From the NCBI GenBank assembly GCA_913057435.1, contig CAJXNY010000016.1, forward strand, positions 1 through 64,000: a stretch of DNA of 64,000 nucleotides, given 5' to 3'. The notes beneath the pieces were generated by a model, which worked only from the letters and a program-made list of their open reading frames with translations, made no database searches and was not told where the DNA came from. Shown here piece by piece: positions 9,424-20,367 of this stretch (position 1 is its first letter; each line of letters opens with the position of its first letter). Origin of the DNA: an uncultured Oceanospirillaceae bacterium (GTDB lineage Bacteria > Pseudomonadota > Gammaproteobacteria > Pseudomonadales > Balneatricaceae). The translations under genes and the position numbers were made by a program.

Positions 9424-10532
9424 ACGGTTTCCTGCTTCTGTTTATTCAACACCGGGTTCGCGTACATCTGGCGCATAATCTCCCTCGCGCCTTCATCCGC
9501 ACGCTCAAAACGCGCTTCAAAAACGGCTTTCTGCTCAGCAGGAATACCATCCTGCTCGCCGCAGGCCAGATGATTAGAAGGGTGCAGATAATAATTACTG
9601 ATAATCTGGCGGTCGATCTCGGCCGCCACCTGTTCCGGGCTCTCAAACTCACCTCGCAACGGCTCCCCATATGCCACATGCACATGGCCTTTACTGCCCA
9701 CAATGCCGCGCACAATACTGTCGAGATCTTCAAACTGAGATTTTTCGTAGCCGCCTTCCGACTGCTTCGCCGCCAGCTCGTTGGCCTTGAGGTAATCGCA
9801 GGGATCAAATTCGTAGGAGATAGAAACCGGCACAATGTTCAACCGCTCAATCGCTTCGCTGAACGAACGCTGCTTACGCTGCGCCATGTAGAACATTTTC
9901 AGAATAGCCGGGTCAGTCTGATCATTGCCATTTTTGGCCCGTCCCTCACGCTGGGCGATCCAGACACAGTGGCCATCCTGAATACTGTGATCGATATACT
10001 GTGACAACTGGGTCAGCGCCGTCATCATCTCCCGTGGACCTTTGGCCGAGCGGTTAACAATAAAGCTCTTGTTCAAGCGCATGAGGTCCGAGACATAGTC
10101 TTTCTGCAACAGGTTATCGCCAATCGCGATACGCGCAGTATCCATCTCCATACGGAATCGGGTCCAGTTTACGAAGGCCGGATCCATGGCAATATCACGG
10201 TGGTTGGAAACAAACAGATAAGCTTCGTCGGGGTCCAGCTCATCAATACCGGAGCAGCTGAGCTTGGTGGTCGAGCGGGCGATCATCTTTTCCATGTAGC
10301 CGCCAACCTTGGCCTGGAACTCACGCACACTGCTGAATTCGCCAAACTCCCGTGCCAGCCCCATCCGTACCATGGGCCGCAATGCCCAGCCCAGCCAGCC
10401 CGCCACAGCGGGAAACTGATACTGTGTCACTGCACTGATAAACTCCGGATTGAACAGCAGGCGGTTCAGTACCTGTGCTACTTCATCATCACGATAAGGG
10501 CGGATATCCTTGAACGGGTCCTGCTGAGCCAT
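9420..10532 (-). CDS. PlsC/PlsB-type acyltransferase family protein
   Basis: 370 residues. The central part carries an acyltransferase block: [15 protein letters not shown] (about residues 106-120), [11 protein letters not shown] (block 2) and [13 protein letters not shown] (block 3, in place of FPEGTR). [17 protein letters not shown] resembles block 4. No signal peptide or clear membrane helix is seen. Related proteins are annotated only as 1-acylglycerol-3-phosphate or glycerol acyltransferase-like; the acceptor is unknown. It starts 112 bases after moeA and overlaps moaC by four bases, so it may have its own promoter yet drive moaC-moaD-plsC. Confidence 0.8.
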   Translation of the reverse strand: MAQQDPFKDIRPYRDDEVAQVLNRLLFNPEFISAVTQYQFPAVAGWLGWALRPMVRMGLAREFGEFSSVREFQAKVGGYMEKMIARSTTKLSCSGIDELDPDEAYLFVSNHRDIAMDPAFVNWTRFRMEMDTARIAIGDNLLQKDYVSDLMRLNKSFIVNRSAKGPREMMTALTQLSQYIDHSIQDGHCVWIAQREGRAKNGNDQTDPAILKMFYMAQRKQRSFSEAIERLNIVPVSISYEFDPCDYLKANELAAKQSEGGYEKSQFEDLDSIVRGIVGSKGHVHVAYGEPLRGEFESPEQVAAEIDRQIISNYYLHPSNHLACGEQDGIPAEQKAVFEARFERADEGAREIMRQMYANPVLNKQKQETV

Positions 10533-10644
10533 GAAGTCTGTACACCTGAAAACTGTAAAGTAACATTTTACCCCGTTAGCGCCGCGATTTCAGCGCCAGC
10601 CCACCGTCAAACAGCGGGCCAGCATGACAGGAGTGTAATCTTTC

Positions 10645-11886
10645 TCAGCCCAGCAATTCCGACAGTGGGATAAAGTCCACCAGCTGCCCTTCACCAATAC
10701 AAGTACGCGGCGGAATGAGCGCCAACCCATTAGACCAGGACGCTGATGACAGCATACCCGAACTCTGGTTGGCAAAGGGCTTGAGCACCCCATCCTCCAG
10801 CCGTACCCGCAGGTACTCCTGCCGGCCAATTTCACGCTCGCGTACAAACCCAGCAGGTACTTTCACACTCAACGGCGGCTGGACGTTCATGCCCTGCTGT
10901 TTCAGCAGACAGGGCCGTGCAAACAGACAAAAAGTAATCATCGCTGAACCCGGATTACCCGGCAGGCCAAAGAACGGCACCTGATTAACATGACCATAAG
11001 CCAGCGGCTTACCCGGCTTGAGATTAATTCGCCACAGCGCCAGCGCGCCCAGCTTCTCGACACAGCCCTTTATATGGTCTTCTTCACCCACGGACACGCC
11101 ACCGGTGCTGATAATCAGATCCGCCTGCTCGGAAGCTTTCTGCAATGCGGCCTCCGTGGCTTCAGGTGTGTCAGCCACCTGACCCAGGTCGATTACCTCC
11201 ATGCCCAGCCCCTGCAATAACCCCTGCAGCAGGAAACGGTTGGAATTATAGATCTGACCCGGTGCCAGCGGCGTCCCTGGCTGGATCAGTTCATCACCGG
11301 TGCAGAGCAACGCCACCTTAAGACGCTTATAAACCTGTACATCAGCCAGCCCGACCGACGCCAGTACACCCAGGTCAGCCGCCTGTAATCGACTGCCACA
11401 GGCCAGCACCGGCTTACCCTGCTGCACATCCTGGCCCTGGGGGCGAATGTTCTGCTGGGCTTTGACGTCAGCCGGCAACCAGACGCCCTCCCCTTCAGCA
11501 CGGGCCTGTTCCTGCATAATCACAGCATCAGCCCCGGCCGGGATATTCGCGCCGGTAAAGATCCGTGCCGCCGTGCCTGGCTGTAGCGCAGCCGGACCTG
11601 TTCCCGCGGCGATACGCTGGCTGACCGGCAGGCAGGTTTCCTGATCTGCCTGCAAATCAGCTCGGCAGACGGCATATCCATCCATCGCGCTGTTAGCAGC
11701 AGGGGGGACATCCACTGCCGCCACCGGCGTCTGCGCCAGCACCCGGCCCAGTGCCTGCAATACCGGCACCGTCTCCAACTGTGCGGTTGGGCGTGTTGCA
11801 TCCAGTAACCGTTCCAGCGCCTCCGCCACGGGCATCAGCGGCTGGCGCACAGGCTGTTTCAGCGCATCACAATCGCAACCGCTCAT
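10645..11886 (-). CDS. moeA: Molybdopterin molybdenumtransferase
   Basis: 413 residues (E. coli 411). It inserts molybdate into adenylated molybdopterin. The N-terminal part has [13 protein letters not shown] and the [15 protein letters not shown] substrate loops. The MoaB/MogA-like central domain has [14 protein letters not shown] and GKPLAYG...[12 protein letters not shown], and the domain IV tail begins near [15 protein letters not shown]. Overlaps moaB by four bases (ATGA). Confidence 0.97.
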   Translation of the reverse strand: MSGCDCDALKQPVRQPLMPVAEALERLLDATRPTAQLETVPVLQALGRVLAQTPVAAVDVPPAANSAMDGYAVCRADLQADQETCLPVSQRIAAGTGPAALQPGTAARIFTGANIPAGADAVIMQEQARAEGEGVWLPADVKAQQNIRPQGQDVQQGKPVLACGSRLQAADLGVLASVGLADVQVYKRLKVALLCTGDELIQPGTPLAPGQIYNSNRFLLQGLLQGLGMEVIDLGQVADTPEATEAALQKASEQADLIISTGGVSVGEEDHIKGCVEKLGALALWRINLKPGKPLAYGHVNQVPFFGLPGNPGSAMITFCLFARPCLLKQQGMNVQPPLSVKVPAGFVREREIGRQEYLRVRLEDGVLKPFANQSSGMLSSASWSNGLALIPPRTCIGEGQLVDFIPLSELLG

Positions 11887-12419
11887 ACCAGCGCCTCTTT
11901 ACGCTCCGCCGCAAAACGCTTGAGCAGGCCAACAAAGTTACAGGGCCCCTGGCGGGAGTCGAGCTGCTCATTCAAAATACGATCCCAGCCAGTACGGCAG
12001 GCACCGTTGGAACCCGGCAGGCAGAAGATTACGGTGCCATTAGCCATACCACCCAGGGCACGGGACTGCACGGTAGAGGTGCCAATTTCCTCATACGACA
12101 GCTGGCGAAACAGCTCACCAAAGCCCTCAATCTGTTTATCAAACAGCGGGGCCATCGCTTCCGGCGTAGAATCACGGGCATAAAAGCCGGTGCCACCGGT
12201 ACTGATCACCGCTTCAATCTCCGGGTCAGCAATCCAGCCCGACACTACTGCGCGCATCTGATAGATGTCATCTTTGACAATGGTACGCGTCACCAGGTTA
12301 TGCCCGGCACTCTGTACCCGCTCCACCAGCAGGTCACCCGAAGTATCATTTTCCGGGGTGCGAGTATCAGACACAGTCAGCACAGCGATATTTACCGGGT
12401 TCAGTTCAGCAACAGTCAT
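11883..12419 (-). CDS. moaB: Molybdenum cofactor biosynthesis protein B
   Basis: 178 residues of the MoaB/MogA molybdopterin-binding fold, which adenylates molybdopterin or assists that step. Signature: [13 protein letters not shown] near the N-terminus, [12 protein letters not shown] (GGTG motif) and [14 protein letters not shown]. The ATG follows a GGAACTCCC stretch, a weak Shine-Dalgarno. It sits between moaA (79 bases upstream) and moeA (four-base overlap). Confidence 0.95.
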   Translation of the reverse strand: MTVAELNPVNIAVLTVSDTRTPENDTSGDLLVERVQSAGHNLVTRTIVKDDIYQMRAVVSGWIADPEIEAVISTGGTGFYARDSTPEAMAPLFDKQIEGFGELFRQLSYEEIGTSTVQSRALGGMANGTVIFCLPGSNGACRTGWDRILNEQLDSRQGPCNFVGLLKRFAAERKEALV

Positions 12420-12498
12420 GGGAGTTCCTTTAGTCCAATGGACAGCATGGATGGCGCACCGTCACCGGTGACCATCGGTCAGGCAGGTTACCGGCAGC

Positions 12499-13515
12499 TT
12501 AGCCGCCGGTCATATTCATAAAGCGGACGACCTGAGGTTCATCGTCGTCCAGGTCAAACCAGTGACGCTCAGGTTTAAGGTCCATTGAATCAATCAACGC
12601 CTGGCGCAGCCGTTCAGTATCGCCCGGGTGCGCACGTAAAACGGCTTTGAGATCAACAGAATGCTCATTCCCCAGACACAACAGTAAACGGCCTTCTACC
12701 GTTACCCGCACCCGGTTACAGTCGCCACAGAAATTGTGGCTATGGGGCGAGATAAAGCCAACCCGGCTGTCGCTGTCATTCATGCGGAAGTAGGTTGAGG
12801 GGCCAGCAGTTTTTTCCGTGGTACGTACCAGCGGGTAACGCTGCTCAATCAACCGGCGTACTTCATCACTGGAGCAATACGCTTCAGCGCGGTCGTGAGA
12901 GGTAATATTACCCAGCGGCATCTCTTCGATAAAACTGATATCGATGCCCATGTCGCGGGCGTAGTCCACCAGGTCCAGTACTTCGTCATCATTGCGGCCT
13001 TTCATCACCACCGCGTTAAGCTTGATCCGCTCAAACCCGGCCGCCACCGCCGCATCAATGCCCTGCAGCACCTGATCCAGCTTGCCGATACGGGTCATCG
13101 CTTTAAAGCGATCGGCGCGCAGGCTGTCGAGGCTGATGTTCAGCCGTTTCACCCCGGCGTCGCGCAGCTCGCTGGCCATCGTCGACAACTGGGAACCATT
13201 GGTGGTGATCACCAGTTCAGCATCGAGCTGACCCAGCTGACGAATCAGCCCTGTCACGCCCTTACGGACCAGGGGCTCACCGCCCGTCAGGCGGATTTTC
13301 TTTACCCCAAGTGACGTGAAGGCCTGGGCAAGCTGATAGATCTCTTCCAGGGTCAGCACCCGCTCGCGGGGCAAAAAGGTCATTTTCTCGCTCATGCAGT
13401 ACACACAGCGAAAATCACACCGGTCAGTCACCGACAGGCGGATATAATCTACACGGCGGCCGAACTTATCGATGAGCACGTCCTGGGCTACGTCCGGATT
13501 CTTAATCTCAGTCAT
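12499..13515 (-). CDS. moaA: GTP 3',8-cyclase
   Basis: 338 residues. A radical-SAM enzyme that starts molybdopterin synthesis by rearranging GTP. The N-terminal cluster motif CDFRCVYC (CX3CX2C, about residue 33), the C-terminal 4Fe-4S cysteines in [12 protein letters not shown]...LLLCLG, and the terminal diglycine (NMTGG), which is needed for activity in homologues, are all present. First gene of the molybdopterin cluster; divergent from the SirB2-like gene across 110 bases. No convincing Moco riboswitch fits in that gap. Confidence 0.97.
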   Translation of the reverse strand: MTEIKNPDVAQDVLIDKFGRRVDYIRLSVTDRCDFRCVYCMSEKMTFLPRERVLTLEEIYQLAQAFTSLGVKKIRLTGGEPLVRKGVTGLIRQLGQLDAELVITTNGSQLSTMASELRDAGVKRLNISLDSLRADRFKAMTRIGKLDQVLQGIDAAVAAGFERIKLNAVVMKGRNDDEVLDLVDYARDMGIDISFIEEMPLGNITSHDRAEAYCSSDEVRRLIEQRYPLVRTTEKTAGPSTYFRMNDSDSRVGFISPHSHNFCGDCNRVRVTVEGRLLLCLGNEHSVDLKAVLRAHPGDTERLRQALIDSMDLKPERHWFDLDDDEPQVVRFMNMTGG

Positions 13516-13625
13516 CGGCTTCTGTCTGTTAAAGTAAGGTTGTTTTTATAGTCTACGCCGGAACCCATTGTGTTGATGCGGATCAGGCATAATGAACGAT
13601 TATTCAATCAGGAATTTTTTTCAGC

Positions 13626-14006
13626 ATGTACTTTGCGCTCAAACACCTGCACCTGACTGCCGTCGCCCTGAGTTTTACCCTGTTCGCCCTGCGCGCTTTC
13701 TGGATGCTGCGCGAAAGCCCACAACTCCAGCAACGCTGGGTAAAGATTGTGCCCCATATTATCGACACGGTGTTGCTCGTTAGCGCCCTGTCACTTGCCT
13801 GGATGCTCCAGCAGTACCCTTTTGTCGATAGCTGGCTGACCGCCAAGGTGCTGGCGCTGCTGGCCTACATCGGGCTGGGCACCGTGGCCCTGAAACGCGG
13901 TCGTACCCGCAAAATCCGTATACTGGCGCTGGCCGGTGCGGTACTGAGCGCTGCCTACATCGTTAGCGTCGCACTCAGCCACCAGCCCTTCCCCGGCTTA
14001 AGCTGA
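13626..14006 (+). CDS. SirB2-family small membrane protein
   Basis: 126 residues with four hydrophobic helices: about 8-28 (HLTAVALSFTLFALRAFWML), 45-65 (IDTVLLVSALSLAWML), 73-88 and 98-118. The start KHLHLTAV and the layout fit the SirB2/YchQ family, whose function is not established. Alone on this strand, with its 3' end overlapping the convergent reductase gene by nine bases. Confidence 0.82.
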   Translation: MYFALKHLHLTAVALSFTLFALRAFWMLRESPQLQQRWVKIVPHIIDTVLLVSALSLAWMLQQYPFVDSWLTAKVLALLAYIGLGTVALKRGRTRKIRILALAGAVLSAAYIVSVALSHQPFPGLS

Positions 14007-14903
14007 GGTCTGATAAAGACGTCGCACTGCCTGAGACAGCTCGGCACGCCAGGGCCGCTGGCGAATCCCAAAAGTGTGCAACAACTTGCGACACACCAGG
14101 ATAGAGCTGCTCGGGCGCTGTGCCTCGGTAGGGTAATCAGCAGACGCGACTGCTTTAAGCATTACCGACTGATAGCGCTCATCATACTGCCGCGCCTCTT
14201 CGATAATGGCTTCGGAAAAGGCAAACAGAGTCGAGATTTCCGCACCGCTGTAGTGGTAAGTCCCCCAGGCATCAGCCCCGTTGTGCAGCTGCTGAATCAC
14301 CGCCAGCAGCACCCGCGCCAGATCCAGCGCTGAGGTTGGACAGCCGCGGCGGTCATCCACCGCCAGCAAAGGCTGTTCATTCAGCCCACGCTGAAGTGTG
14401 GAACGCACGTAGTTGGTGCAACATTCACTGAACAGCCAGCTGGTGCGCAAAATCAGGTGCCGAGGCAGCAGCTGGCGCAGAATTTCTTCCGCTTCCCACT
14501 TACTGGCCCCATACACCCCCAGCGGTGCGCCTTCGTCCTGCTCGGTATAGCCACTGGCATAGTGGCCATCGAACACATAGTCAGACGACAGATGCAGCAT
14601 CGGCACGCCAAACTCACCACAGGCCTGGGCCAGATTTTCCACCCCGTCACGGTTTACCTGGAAGCAACGCTGTGGCTCCAGCTCAGCTTTATCCACATCG
14701 TTAAAACCGGCGGTGTTAATCAGATAATCCGGCAGGTACTCGCCCAGCTTCATCTGCACAGCCCTGGCATCAGTAATGTCCAGCTGCGCCTGCGCCAGTG
14801 AAATTAGCTCAAACGATGACTGCTCAGCCACCAGCTCCTGCAGCGCCTGTCCGACCTGGCCTTCGGCACCGGTAACCAGAATTTTGATAGGCTGACCAAA
14901 CAT
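13998..14903 (-). CDS. rfbD: dTDP-4-dehydrorhamnose reductase-like SDR (RmlD family)
   Basis: 301 residues from the ATG at 14903, chosen because GAGG sits seven bases ahead; a GTG four codons upstream is less likely. The Rossmann glycine motif VTGAEGQVGQAL is at the N-terminus, the active-site pair is in YGASKWEAE, and LSSDYVFDGHY is family-typical. RmlD reduces the 4-keto sugar in dTDP-rhamnose synthesis, but rmlA, rmlB and rmlC are not adjacent, so the true substrate here is open. Convergent with the SirB2-like gene. Confidence 0.8.
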   Translation of the reverse strand: MFGQPIKILVTGAEGQVGQALQELVAEQSSFELISLAQAQLDITDARAVQMKLGEYLPDYLINTAGFNDVDKAELEPQRCFQVNRDGVENLAQACGEFGVPMLHLSSDYVFDGHYASGYTEQDEGAPLGVYGASKWEAEEILRQLLPRHLILRTSWLFSECCTNYVRSTLQRGLNEQPLLAVDDRRGCPTSALDLARVLLAVIQQLHNGADAWGTYHYSGAEISTLFAFSEAIIEEARQYDERYQSVMLKAVASADYPTEAQRPSSSILVCRKLLHTFGIRQRPWRAELSQAVRRLYQTSA

Positions 14904-15038
14904 CGTATTCCTCACTTTCTCAACTCATCTACACCGCTAAAATAGACGGTGAAACCTGTTGTACCAACATATCTGGATGGGGTAAAAAAGCAAGCAGGAT
15001 AGCGTTATAGCTGAGGGTTATCAGAGGGATAGCACAAT

Positions 15039-15067
15039 AAAAAACGGCCGCATAAGCGGCCGTTTTT
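15039..15067 (-). terminator. Terminator of ssb
   Basis: AAAAACGGCCG / CGGCCGTTTTT with a six-base loop, 21 bases after the ssb stop; leftward reading ends in a T-run. It insulates the reductase gene. Confidence 0.88.
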
Positions 15068-15087
15068 CGATTCCAGTTTCTGATAAA

Positions 15088-15693
15088 TCAGAACGGAATA
15101 TCGTCATCAAAATCATCAAAGCCGGCCGCTGGCGGCTGCGGGGCAGGTTGCTGTGCAGGGGCCTGTGGTGGCGCGGCCTGCGGTGCTGGCTGCTGGTAGC
15201 TCTGCTGCGGTGCCTGTTGTGGTGCCTGCTGCTGATAGCCACCTTGCTGAGGCGCCTGCTGTGGGGCCTGCTGCTGGTAACCGCCCTGCTGAGGAGCCTG
15301 CTGCTGAGGCTGGCTGTAACCACTACCCTGCTGCTGATGACCACCGCTATCACCCCCACGACTTCCCAGCATCTGCATTTCAGAGGCTACGATTTCAGTC
15401 GTGTAACGGTCCTGACCACTCTGGTCCTGCCATTTACGCGTACGCAAAGACCCTTCAATGTAAACCTGAGAACCCTTACGCAGGTATTCACCGGCGATTT
15501 CTGCAAGCCGGTTGAAAAACACAACACGGTGCCATTCGGTCCGCTCGTTCTGCTGGCCCGTCTGTTTATCTTTCCAGCTTTCACTGGTTGCCAGGGTAAC
15601 GTTGGTCACCGCGCCACCAGAAGGCATGTAGCGCACTTCCGGGTCGCCGCCCAGATTACCGACAATAATTACTTTGTTAACACCGCGCGCCAT
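15088..15693 (-). CDS. ssb: Single-stranded DNA-binding protein
   Basis: 201 residues. An OB fold fills about residues 1-110 ([38 protein letters not shown]), followed by a Gln/Pro/Gly-rich linker of about 75 residues and the acidic tip DFDDDIPF that binds repair and replication partners. The linker holds near-perfect tandem copies of [14 protein letters not shown]. Divergent from uvrA across 150 bases, the classical gammaproteobacterial arrangement. No LexA box (CTGT-N8-ACAG) is visible in that gap. Confidence 0.97.
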   Translation of the reverse strand: MARGVNKVIIVGNLGGDPEVRYMPSGGAVTNVTLATSESWKDKQTGQQNERTEWHRVVFFNRLAEIAGEYLRKGSQVYIEGSLRTRKWQDQSGQDRYTTEIVASEMQMLGSRGGDSGGHQQQGSGYSQPQQQAPQQGGYQQQAPQQAPQQGGYQQQAPQQAPQQSYQQPAPQAAPPQAPAQQPAPQPPAAGFDDFDDDIPF

Positions 15694-15843
15694 TGCACTC
15701 TCCGGTTTGGTTCAGCTGCCAGGCAGCCAGGGTTATCGCTTAACAGACCCACAAGCATATCACAGCCATATCCGTTCGCCGACATAGAGCCGCCCCGAGG
15801 AACCCTTTATAATGCTTCTTTTCTACCCAACTCAGGGCAACCG

Positions 15844-18666
15844 ATGGATAAGATTCTGGTACGCGGTGCACGCACCCATAACCTGAAGAATGTGGACCTG
15901 GATATCCCGCGCGACAAACTGGTCGTGATAACGGGTCTGTCAGGTTCGGGCAAGTCTTCGCTGGCTTTTGATACATTGTATGCCGAGGGCCAGCGGCGCT
16001 ATGTAGAATCCCTTTCTACCTACGCCCGCCAGTTTTTGTCCATGATGGAAAAGCCGGATGTTGATCACATCGAGGGGCTTTCCCCGGCTATTTCCATCGA
16101 ACAGAAGTCAACCTCGCATAATCCCCGCTCAACAGTGGGCACTATTACCGAGATTTATGACTACCTGCGACTGCTGTTTGCCCGTGCAGGCGAGCCCCGC
16201 TGCCCCGATCATGATCTGCCACTGGCTGCTCAGACCATCAGCCAGATGGTTGATCAGGTCATGGCACTGGCGGAAGGCAGCAAGCTGATGTTGCTGGCCC
16301 CGGTAGTACAGGGCCGCAAAGGTGAACACCTGCATACGCTGCATGAATTACAAAGCCAGGGCTTTGTTCGTGCCCGCATCAACGGCATTCTGGTTGATCT
16401 CGATAGCGCCCCTGAGCTGGATAAAAACAAAAAACATAACATTGAAGTGGTCGTCGACCGTTTCAAGGTTCGCGATGATCTGCAAATTCGACTGGCAGAA
16501 TCCTTCGAAACCGCAATTAATCTCACCGATGGCATCGCCCGCATCGCCTGGATGGACGGTGAACACGACGATCTGGTGTTCTCCGCCCGCTTTGCCTGTC
16601 CCAGCTGCGGCCATAGCATTCAGGAACTGGAACCGCGGCTGTTTTCGTTCAATAACCCACACGGTGCCTGCCCAAGTTGTGATGGCCTGGGTATTCGCCA
16701 GTACTTTGATCCAGGCAAAGTGGTCCATGATCCCAGCCTGACATTGTCCGAAGGGGCAATCCGTGGCTGGGATCGCCGCAGTCTGTATTACTTTCAGCAG
16801 CTTAAAGCGGTAGCCGAGCATTATGGTTTTGCTATCGACACGCCATTCCAGCAGCTGGAGGCCAGCCACCAGAAGGCTATTCTGAGCGGCACAGGTAAAG
16901 AGGCTGTTACTTTTAACTACCTCAATGACCGCGGTGACATCATCCGTAAATCCCACCCTTTTGAGGGGGTGCTGAATAACCTCGAACGCCGTTACCGGGA
17001 AACCGAATCGGATATGGTCCGTGAAGATCTGGCCAAGTATCTGAATATGCAGCCCTGCCCCTCCTGTGAAGGCAGTCGCCTGCGCCGTGATGCACGCCAT
17101 GTGTTTGTTGCGGACAGTACCCTGCCCGACATTGTGCGTAAACCGATCGGCCAGTGCCTGCGCTATTTCGAAGGACTGGAACTGCACGGGAAACAGGGTG
17201 AAATTGCCGACAAGATTCTCAAAGAGATTCGTCAGCGCCTGTCCTTCCTGGTCAACGTCGGGCTGGATTACCTGTCGCTGGCCCGCAATGCTGACACCCT
17301 GTCTGGCGGTGAGGCCCAGCGTATCCGCCTGGCCAGTCAGATTGGTGCTGGGCTGGTCGGGGTTATGTATATCCTTGATGAGCCCTCTATCGGTCTGCAC
17401 CAGCGTGATAATGAGCGGCTGCTGCAGACCCTGACGCATCTGAAAAATCTGGGTAATACCGTGATCGTGGTCGAACACGATGAGGATGCCGTGCGACTGG
17501 CCGACTATGTAATCGACATCGGCCCGGGCGCCGGGGTGCATGGCGGTGAAGTGATCGCGGCAGGTACACCGCAAGAAGTGATGGATAATCCCAATTCAAT
17601 CACCGGTCAGTATCTGTCCGGCGTACGTTCAATCGCAGTGCCTGCCGAACGCCATAGTCCTGACCCGAAAAAGATGCTGCAACTGGTCGGCGCAACCGGG
17701 AATAACCTGCAGGATGTCACTCTGGAGATTCCGGTCGGCTTGCTGACCTGTGTCACCGGGGTTTCCGGCTCCGGCAAATCAACCCTGATCAATAATACGC
17801 TGTATCCAATTGCCGCCACCGAGCTGAACAACGCCACCACGCTGGACCCTGCTCCCTATAAGCAGATCAACGGGCTGGATCAGTTCGACAAGGTGATTGA
17901 TATCGACCAGAGCCCGATCGGTCGTACCCCGCGCTCCAACCCAGCGACCTACACCGGCATTTTCACCCCGATTCGTGAATTGTTTGCCGGTACCCAGGAA
18001 GCCCGCTCACGCGGTTACAAACCAGGCCGTTTCTCATTCAACGTCAAAGGGGGGCGTTGTGAGGCCTGCCAGGGCGATGGCGTCATTAAAGTCGAGATGC
18101 ATTTCCTGCCCGATGTTTATGTGCCCTGTGATGTCTGTAAGGGTAAGCGCTATAACCGCGAAACCCTGGATGTGAAATACAAAGGCAAAAGCATCGATGA
18201 AGTGCTACAACTGACCGTTGAAGATGGCCGCGAGTTTTTCGATGCGATTCCCGCACTGGCACGACGTTTACAGACGCTGATGGATGTCGGCCTGTCCTAT
18301 ATCCGACTGGGCCAGGCTGCGACCACGCTGTCCGGCGGTGAAGCCCAGCGGGTTAAGCTGGCGAAGGAACTGTCCAAACGAGACACCGGGAAAACCCTGT
18401 ATATCCTCGATGAACCGACTACTGGCCTGCACTTCTATGATATCCAGCAACTGATGAACGTCCTGACCCGACTACGGGAACACGGCAATACCATTGTGGT
18501 GATCGAGCATAATCTGGATGTGATCAAAACGGCAGACTGGCTGATTGACCTGGGCCCTGAGGGGGGCGATGGCGGTGGACAGATAATTGCGACGGGTACA
18601 CCCGAAACCGTGGCAAGTAACCCACAGTCTCACACCGGACGCTTCCTGAAACCGATGCTTGGATAA
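15844..18666 (+). CDS. uvrA: UvrABC excinuclease subunit A
   Basis: 940 residues, exactly the E. coli length. It is the damage-sensing ATPase of nucleotide excision repair. There are two ABC modules: Walker [10 protein letters not shown] (about residue 31) and GVSGSGKST (about 640), and two LSGGEAQR signatures. Zinc-binding cysteine pairs are present in CPSCGHSIQ...CPSCDGLG and CEACQGDG...CDVCKG. The ATG at 15844 is chosen ([17 protein letters not shown] is the family start); the open frame runs on upstream through the ssb complement but that part is a shadow. TATAAT lies about 30 bases upstream. Confidence 0.98.
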   Translation: MDKILVRGARTHNLKNVDLDIPRDKLVVITGLSGSGKSSLAFDTLYAEGQRRYVESLSTYARQFLSMMEKPDVDHIEGLSPAISIEQKSTSHNPRSTVGTITEIYDYLRLLFARAGEPRCPDHDLPLAAQTISQMVDQVMALAEGSKLMLLAPVVQGRKGEHLHTLHELQSQGFVRARINGILVDLDSAPELDKNKKHNIEVVVDRFKVRDDLQIRLAESFETAINLTDGIARIAWMDGEHDDLVFSARFACPSCGHSIQELEPRLFSFNNPHGACPSCDGLGIRQYFDPGKVVHDPSLTLSEGAIRGWDRRSLYYFQQLKAVAEHYGFAIDTPFQQLEASHQKAILSGTGKEAVTFNYLNDRGDIIRKSHPFEGVLNNLERRYRETESDMVREDLAKYLNMQPCPSCEGSRLRRDARHVFVADSTLPDIVRKPIGQCLRYFEGLELHGKQGEIADKILKEIRQRLSFLVNVGLDYLSLARNADTLSGGEAQRIRLASQIGAGLVGVMYILDEPSIGLHQRDNERLLQTLTHLKNLGNTVIVVEHDEDAVRLADYVIDIGPGAGVHGGEVIAAGTPQEVMDNPNSITGQYLSGVRSIAVPAERHSPDPKKMLQLVGATGNNLQDVTLEIPVGLLTCVTGVSGSGKSTLINNTLYPIAATELNNATTLDPAPYKQINGLDQFDKVIDIDQSPIGRTPRSNPATYTGIFTPIRELFAGTQEARSRGYKPGRFSFNVKGGRCEACQGDGVIKVEMHFLPDVYVPCDVCKGKRYNRETLDVKYKGKSIDEVLQLTVEDGREFFDAIPALARRLQTLMDVGLSYIRLGQAATTLSGGEAQRVKLAKELSKRDTGKTLYILDEPTTGLHFYDIQQLMNVLTRLREHGNTIVVIEHNLDVIKTADWLIDLGPEGGDGGGQIIATGTPETVASNPQSHTGRFLKPMLG

Positions 18667-18676
18667 CTTTAAAAAG

Positions 18677-18860
18677 TTACCCACAGCACACCCGCAACCG
18701 GCACTCCAATGGAGGGTCGGTTTTTTTGTGGATAAAACGTAAACGCTAAGTAATAGAAGCCGACAGGAGCTAGCTACATTACCCAGAGATATACTTACCC
18801 ACAAATCTATCAGTGCACCATGCCAGCAAGACAGGCAACGCCTGAAAAGACTTATACACA
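18677..18860. promoter_or_regulatory. Cluster of four DnaA-box-like 9-mers
   Basis: In the 244 bases between uvrA and rplQ: TTACCCACA at 18677-18685, TTATCCACA on the minus strand at 18727-18735 (perfect R1-type box), TTACCCACA at 18795-18803, and TTATACACA at 18852-18860 (perfect match to TTATNCACA). Two perfect and two one-mismatch boxes in 184 bases. This could be a DnaA-titrating or regulatory site; there is no AT-rich unwinding region, so it does not look like oriC. Confidence 0.5.
18697..18727 (+). terminator. Terminator of uvrA
   Basis: Imperfect stem ACCGGCACTCC / GGAGGGTCGGT with a three-base loop and seven T residues, 31 bases after uvrA. Confidence 0.7.
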
Positions 18861-18865
18861 GGCAC

Positions 18866-18894
18866 AAAAAAACCCGGCATCAGCCGGGTTTTTT
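18866..18894 (-). terminator. Terminator of the alpha operon (after rplQ)
   Basis: AAAAACCCGGC / GCCGGGTTTTTT with a short loop, 17 bases beyond the rplQ stop. Symmetric enough to work both ways. Confidence 0.9.
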
Positions 18895-18910
18895 ATTCGT
18901 CTGTTGAAGA

Positions 18911-19294
18911 TTAATCTTCAGCAGACTCGGAAGCTACTGGACGGTCAACCAGCTCAACGTAGGCCATAGGTGCGTTATCACCAGCGCGGAAACCGCACTT
19001 GAGGATACGAACATAACCACCTGGACGAGCCGCGTAACGCGGGCCCAGTTCATTAAACAGTTTACCAACAGCTTCTTTGCTGCGAGTACGCGCGAATGCC
19101 AGACGGCGATTGGCGACAGAGTCGTCCTTCGCCAGTGTAATCAGCGGCTCAGCATAGCTACGCAGTTCCTTCGCTTTCGGCAGAGTGGTTTTAATCAGCT
19201 CATGCTCGAACAGGGAAACTGCCATGTTCTTAAACATCGCTTTGCGGTGCGCACTGGTACGGCTAAATTTGCGACCAGATTTACGATGACGCAT
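18911..19294 (-). CDS. rplQ: 50S ribosomal protein bL17
   Basis: 127 residues ([20 protein letters not shown] start). Binds 23S rRNA near the exit tunnel. Last gene of the alpha operon, 38 bases after rpoA and followed by a terminator. Confidence 0.98.
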   Translation of the reverse strand: MRHRKSGRKFSRTSAHRKAMFKNMAVSLFEHELIKTTLPKAKELRSYAEPLITLAKDDSVANRRLAFARTRSKEAVGKLFNELGPRYAARPGGYVRILKCGFRAGDNAPMAYVELVDRPVASESAED

Positions 19295-19332
19295 GTTTAA
19301 ATCCTTACCAAACGAGTGTTGTAGTCACTGAC

Positions 19333-20337
19333 TCAGGACGCGACTTTGTCGTCGTTCTTGAGACTGGCCGGTGGCCAGTTTTCAAGACGCATGCCCAGAG
19401 ACAGACCTTTGGACGCAAGTACGTCTTTGATCTCAGTCAGTGACTTCTTGCCCAGGTTAGGGGTTTTCAGCAGCTCTACTTCTGTCCGCTGGATCAGATC
19501 ACCAATATAGTAGATCTGTTCCGCTTTCAGACAGTTAGCAGAACGTACAGTCAGTTCCAGATCGTCTACAGGACGCAACAGGATCGGATCAATTTCCGGT
19601 TCCTGTGGCTCATCCTTCGCCTGGTCTGCGCCGTCTTCAAGGTCGACGAACACTACCAGTTGCTGCTGCAAGATTGTAGCAGCACGACGGATGCACTCTT
19701 CCGGATCAATTGTGCCGTTAGACTCGATGTCGATAACCAGCTTATCCAGGTCAGTACGCTGTTCTACACGGGCACTTTCGACCACGTAGGACAGACGGCG
19801 AACCGGGCTGTAAGTCGCATCAAGTTGCAGACGGCCAATCGCGCGGGTTTCTTCGTCATCGTTAGTACGTACATCAGCTGGTACGTAGCCACGACCACGG
19901 GTAATCCGCAGTTGCATGTTCAAATTAGCACCTTCGTTCAGGTGGGCAATCACATGCTCCGGGTTAGCGATCTCAACATCCTGATTCAGCTGAATATCAC
20001 CCGCTGTAACAGGGCCTGCTTCACTTTTGCTCAGAGTCAGCGTGACATCGTCACTGTTGTGCAGTGCCACAGCCACGCCTTTGAGGTTCAGGAGGATCTC
20101 AATGACATCCTCCTGGACCCCTTCAATGGCGCTATACTCATGCAGCACGCCTTCGATCTCAACTTCTGTAATTGCACAACCTGGCATAGAAGAGAGAAGG
20201 ATACGACGTAGAGCATTGCCGAGCGTATGGCCGAAGCCGCGCTCGAGCGGCTCAAGGGTCACTTTCGCACGAGTTTGACTAATTTCCTGGACATCAATAT
20301 GACGAGGACTCAGAAACTCGTTAACCGAACGCTGCAT
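19333..20337 (-). CDS. rpoA: RNA polymerase subunit alpha
   Basis: 334 residues (E. coli 329). The N-terminal dimerisation domain (about 1-235) contains [26 protein letters not shown]. After a linker rich in acidic residues and proline ([10 protein letters not shown]), the C-terminal domain (about 250-320) contains [12 protein letters not shown] and [17 protein letters not shown], which contacts UP elements and activators. Lies between rpsD and rplQ as in E. coli. Confidence 0.98.
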   Translation of the reverse strand: MQRSVNEFLSPRHIDVQEISQTRAKVTLEPLERGFGHTLGNALRRILLSSMPGCAITEVEIEGVLHEYSAIEGVQEDVIEILLNLKGVAVALHNSDDVTLTLSKSEAGPVTAGDIQLNQDVEIANPEHVIAHLNEGANLNMQLRITRGRGYVPADVRTNDDEETRAIGRLQLDATYSPVRRLSYVVESARVEQRTDLDKLVIDIESNGTIDPEECIRRAATILQQQLVVFVDLEDGADQAKDEPQEPEIDPILLRPVDDLELTVRSANCLKAEQIYYIGDLIQRTEVELLKTPNLGKKSLTEIKDVLASKGLSLGMRLENWPPASLKNDDKVAS

Positions 20338-20367
20338 AAAATTTCACCAATAAAAAGAGTTCAAGTG

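Noticed and set aside
13516..13625. Possible Moco riboswitch before moaA
   Set aside because: The divergent gap is only 110 bases and I could not trace the required helices.
15148..15843. N-terminal extension of the uvrA frame by 232 codons
   Set aside because: It runs through the complement of ssb; UvrA similarity begins at MDKILVRG and the length then equals E. coli UvrA.
18677..18860. Replication origin
   Set aside because: DnaA boxes are present but there is no AT-rich unwinding element, and no dnaA, dnaN, gidA or similar origin neighbours.
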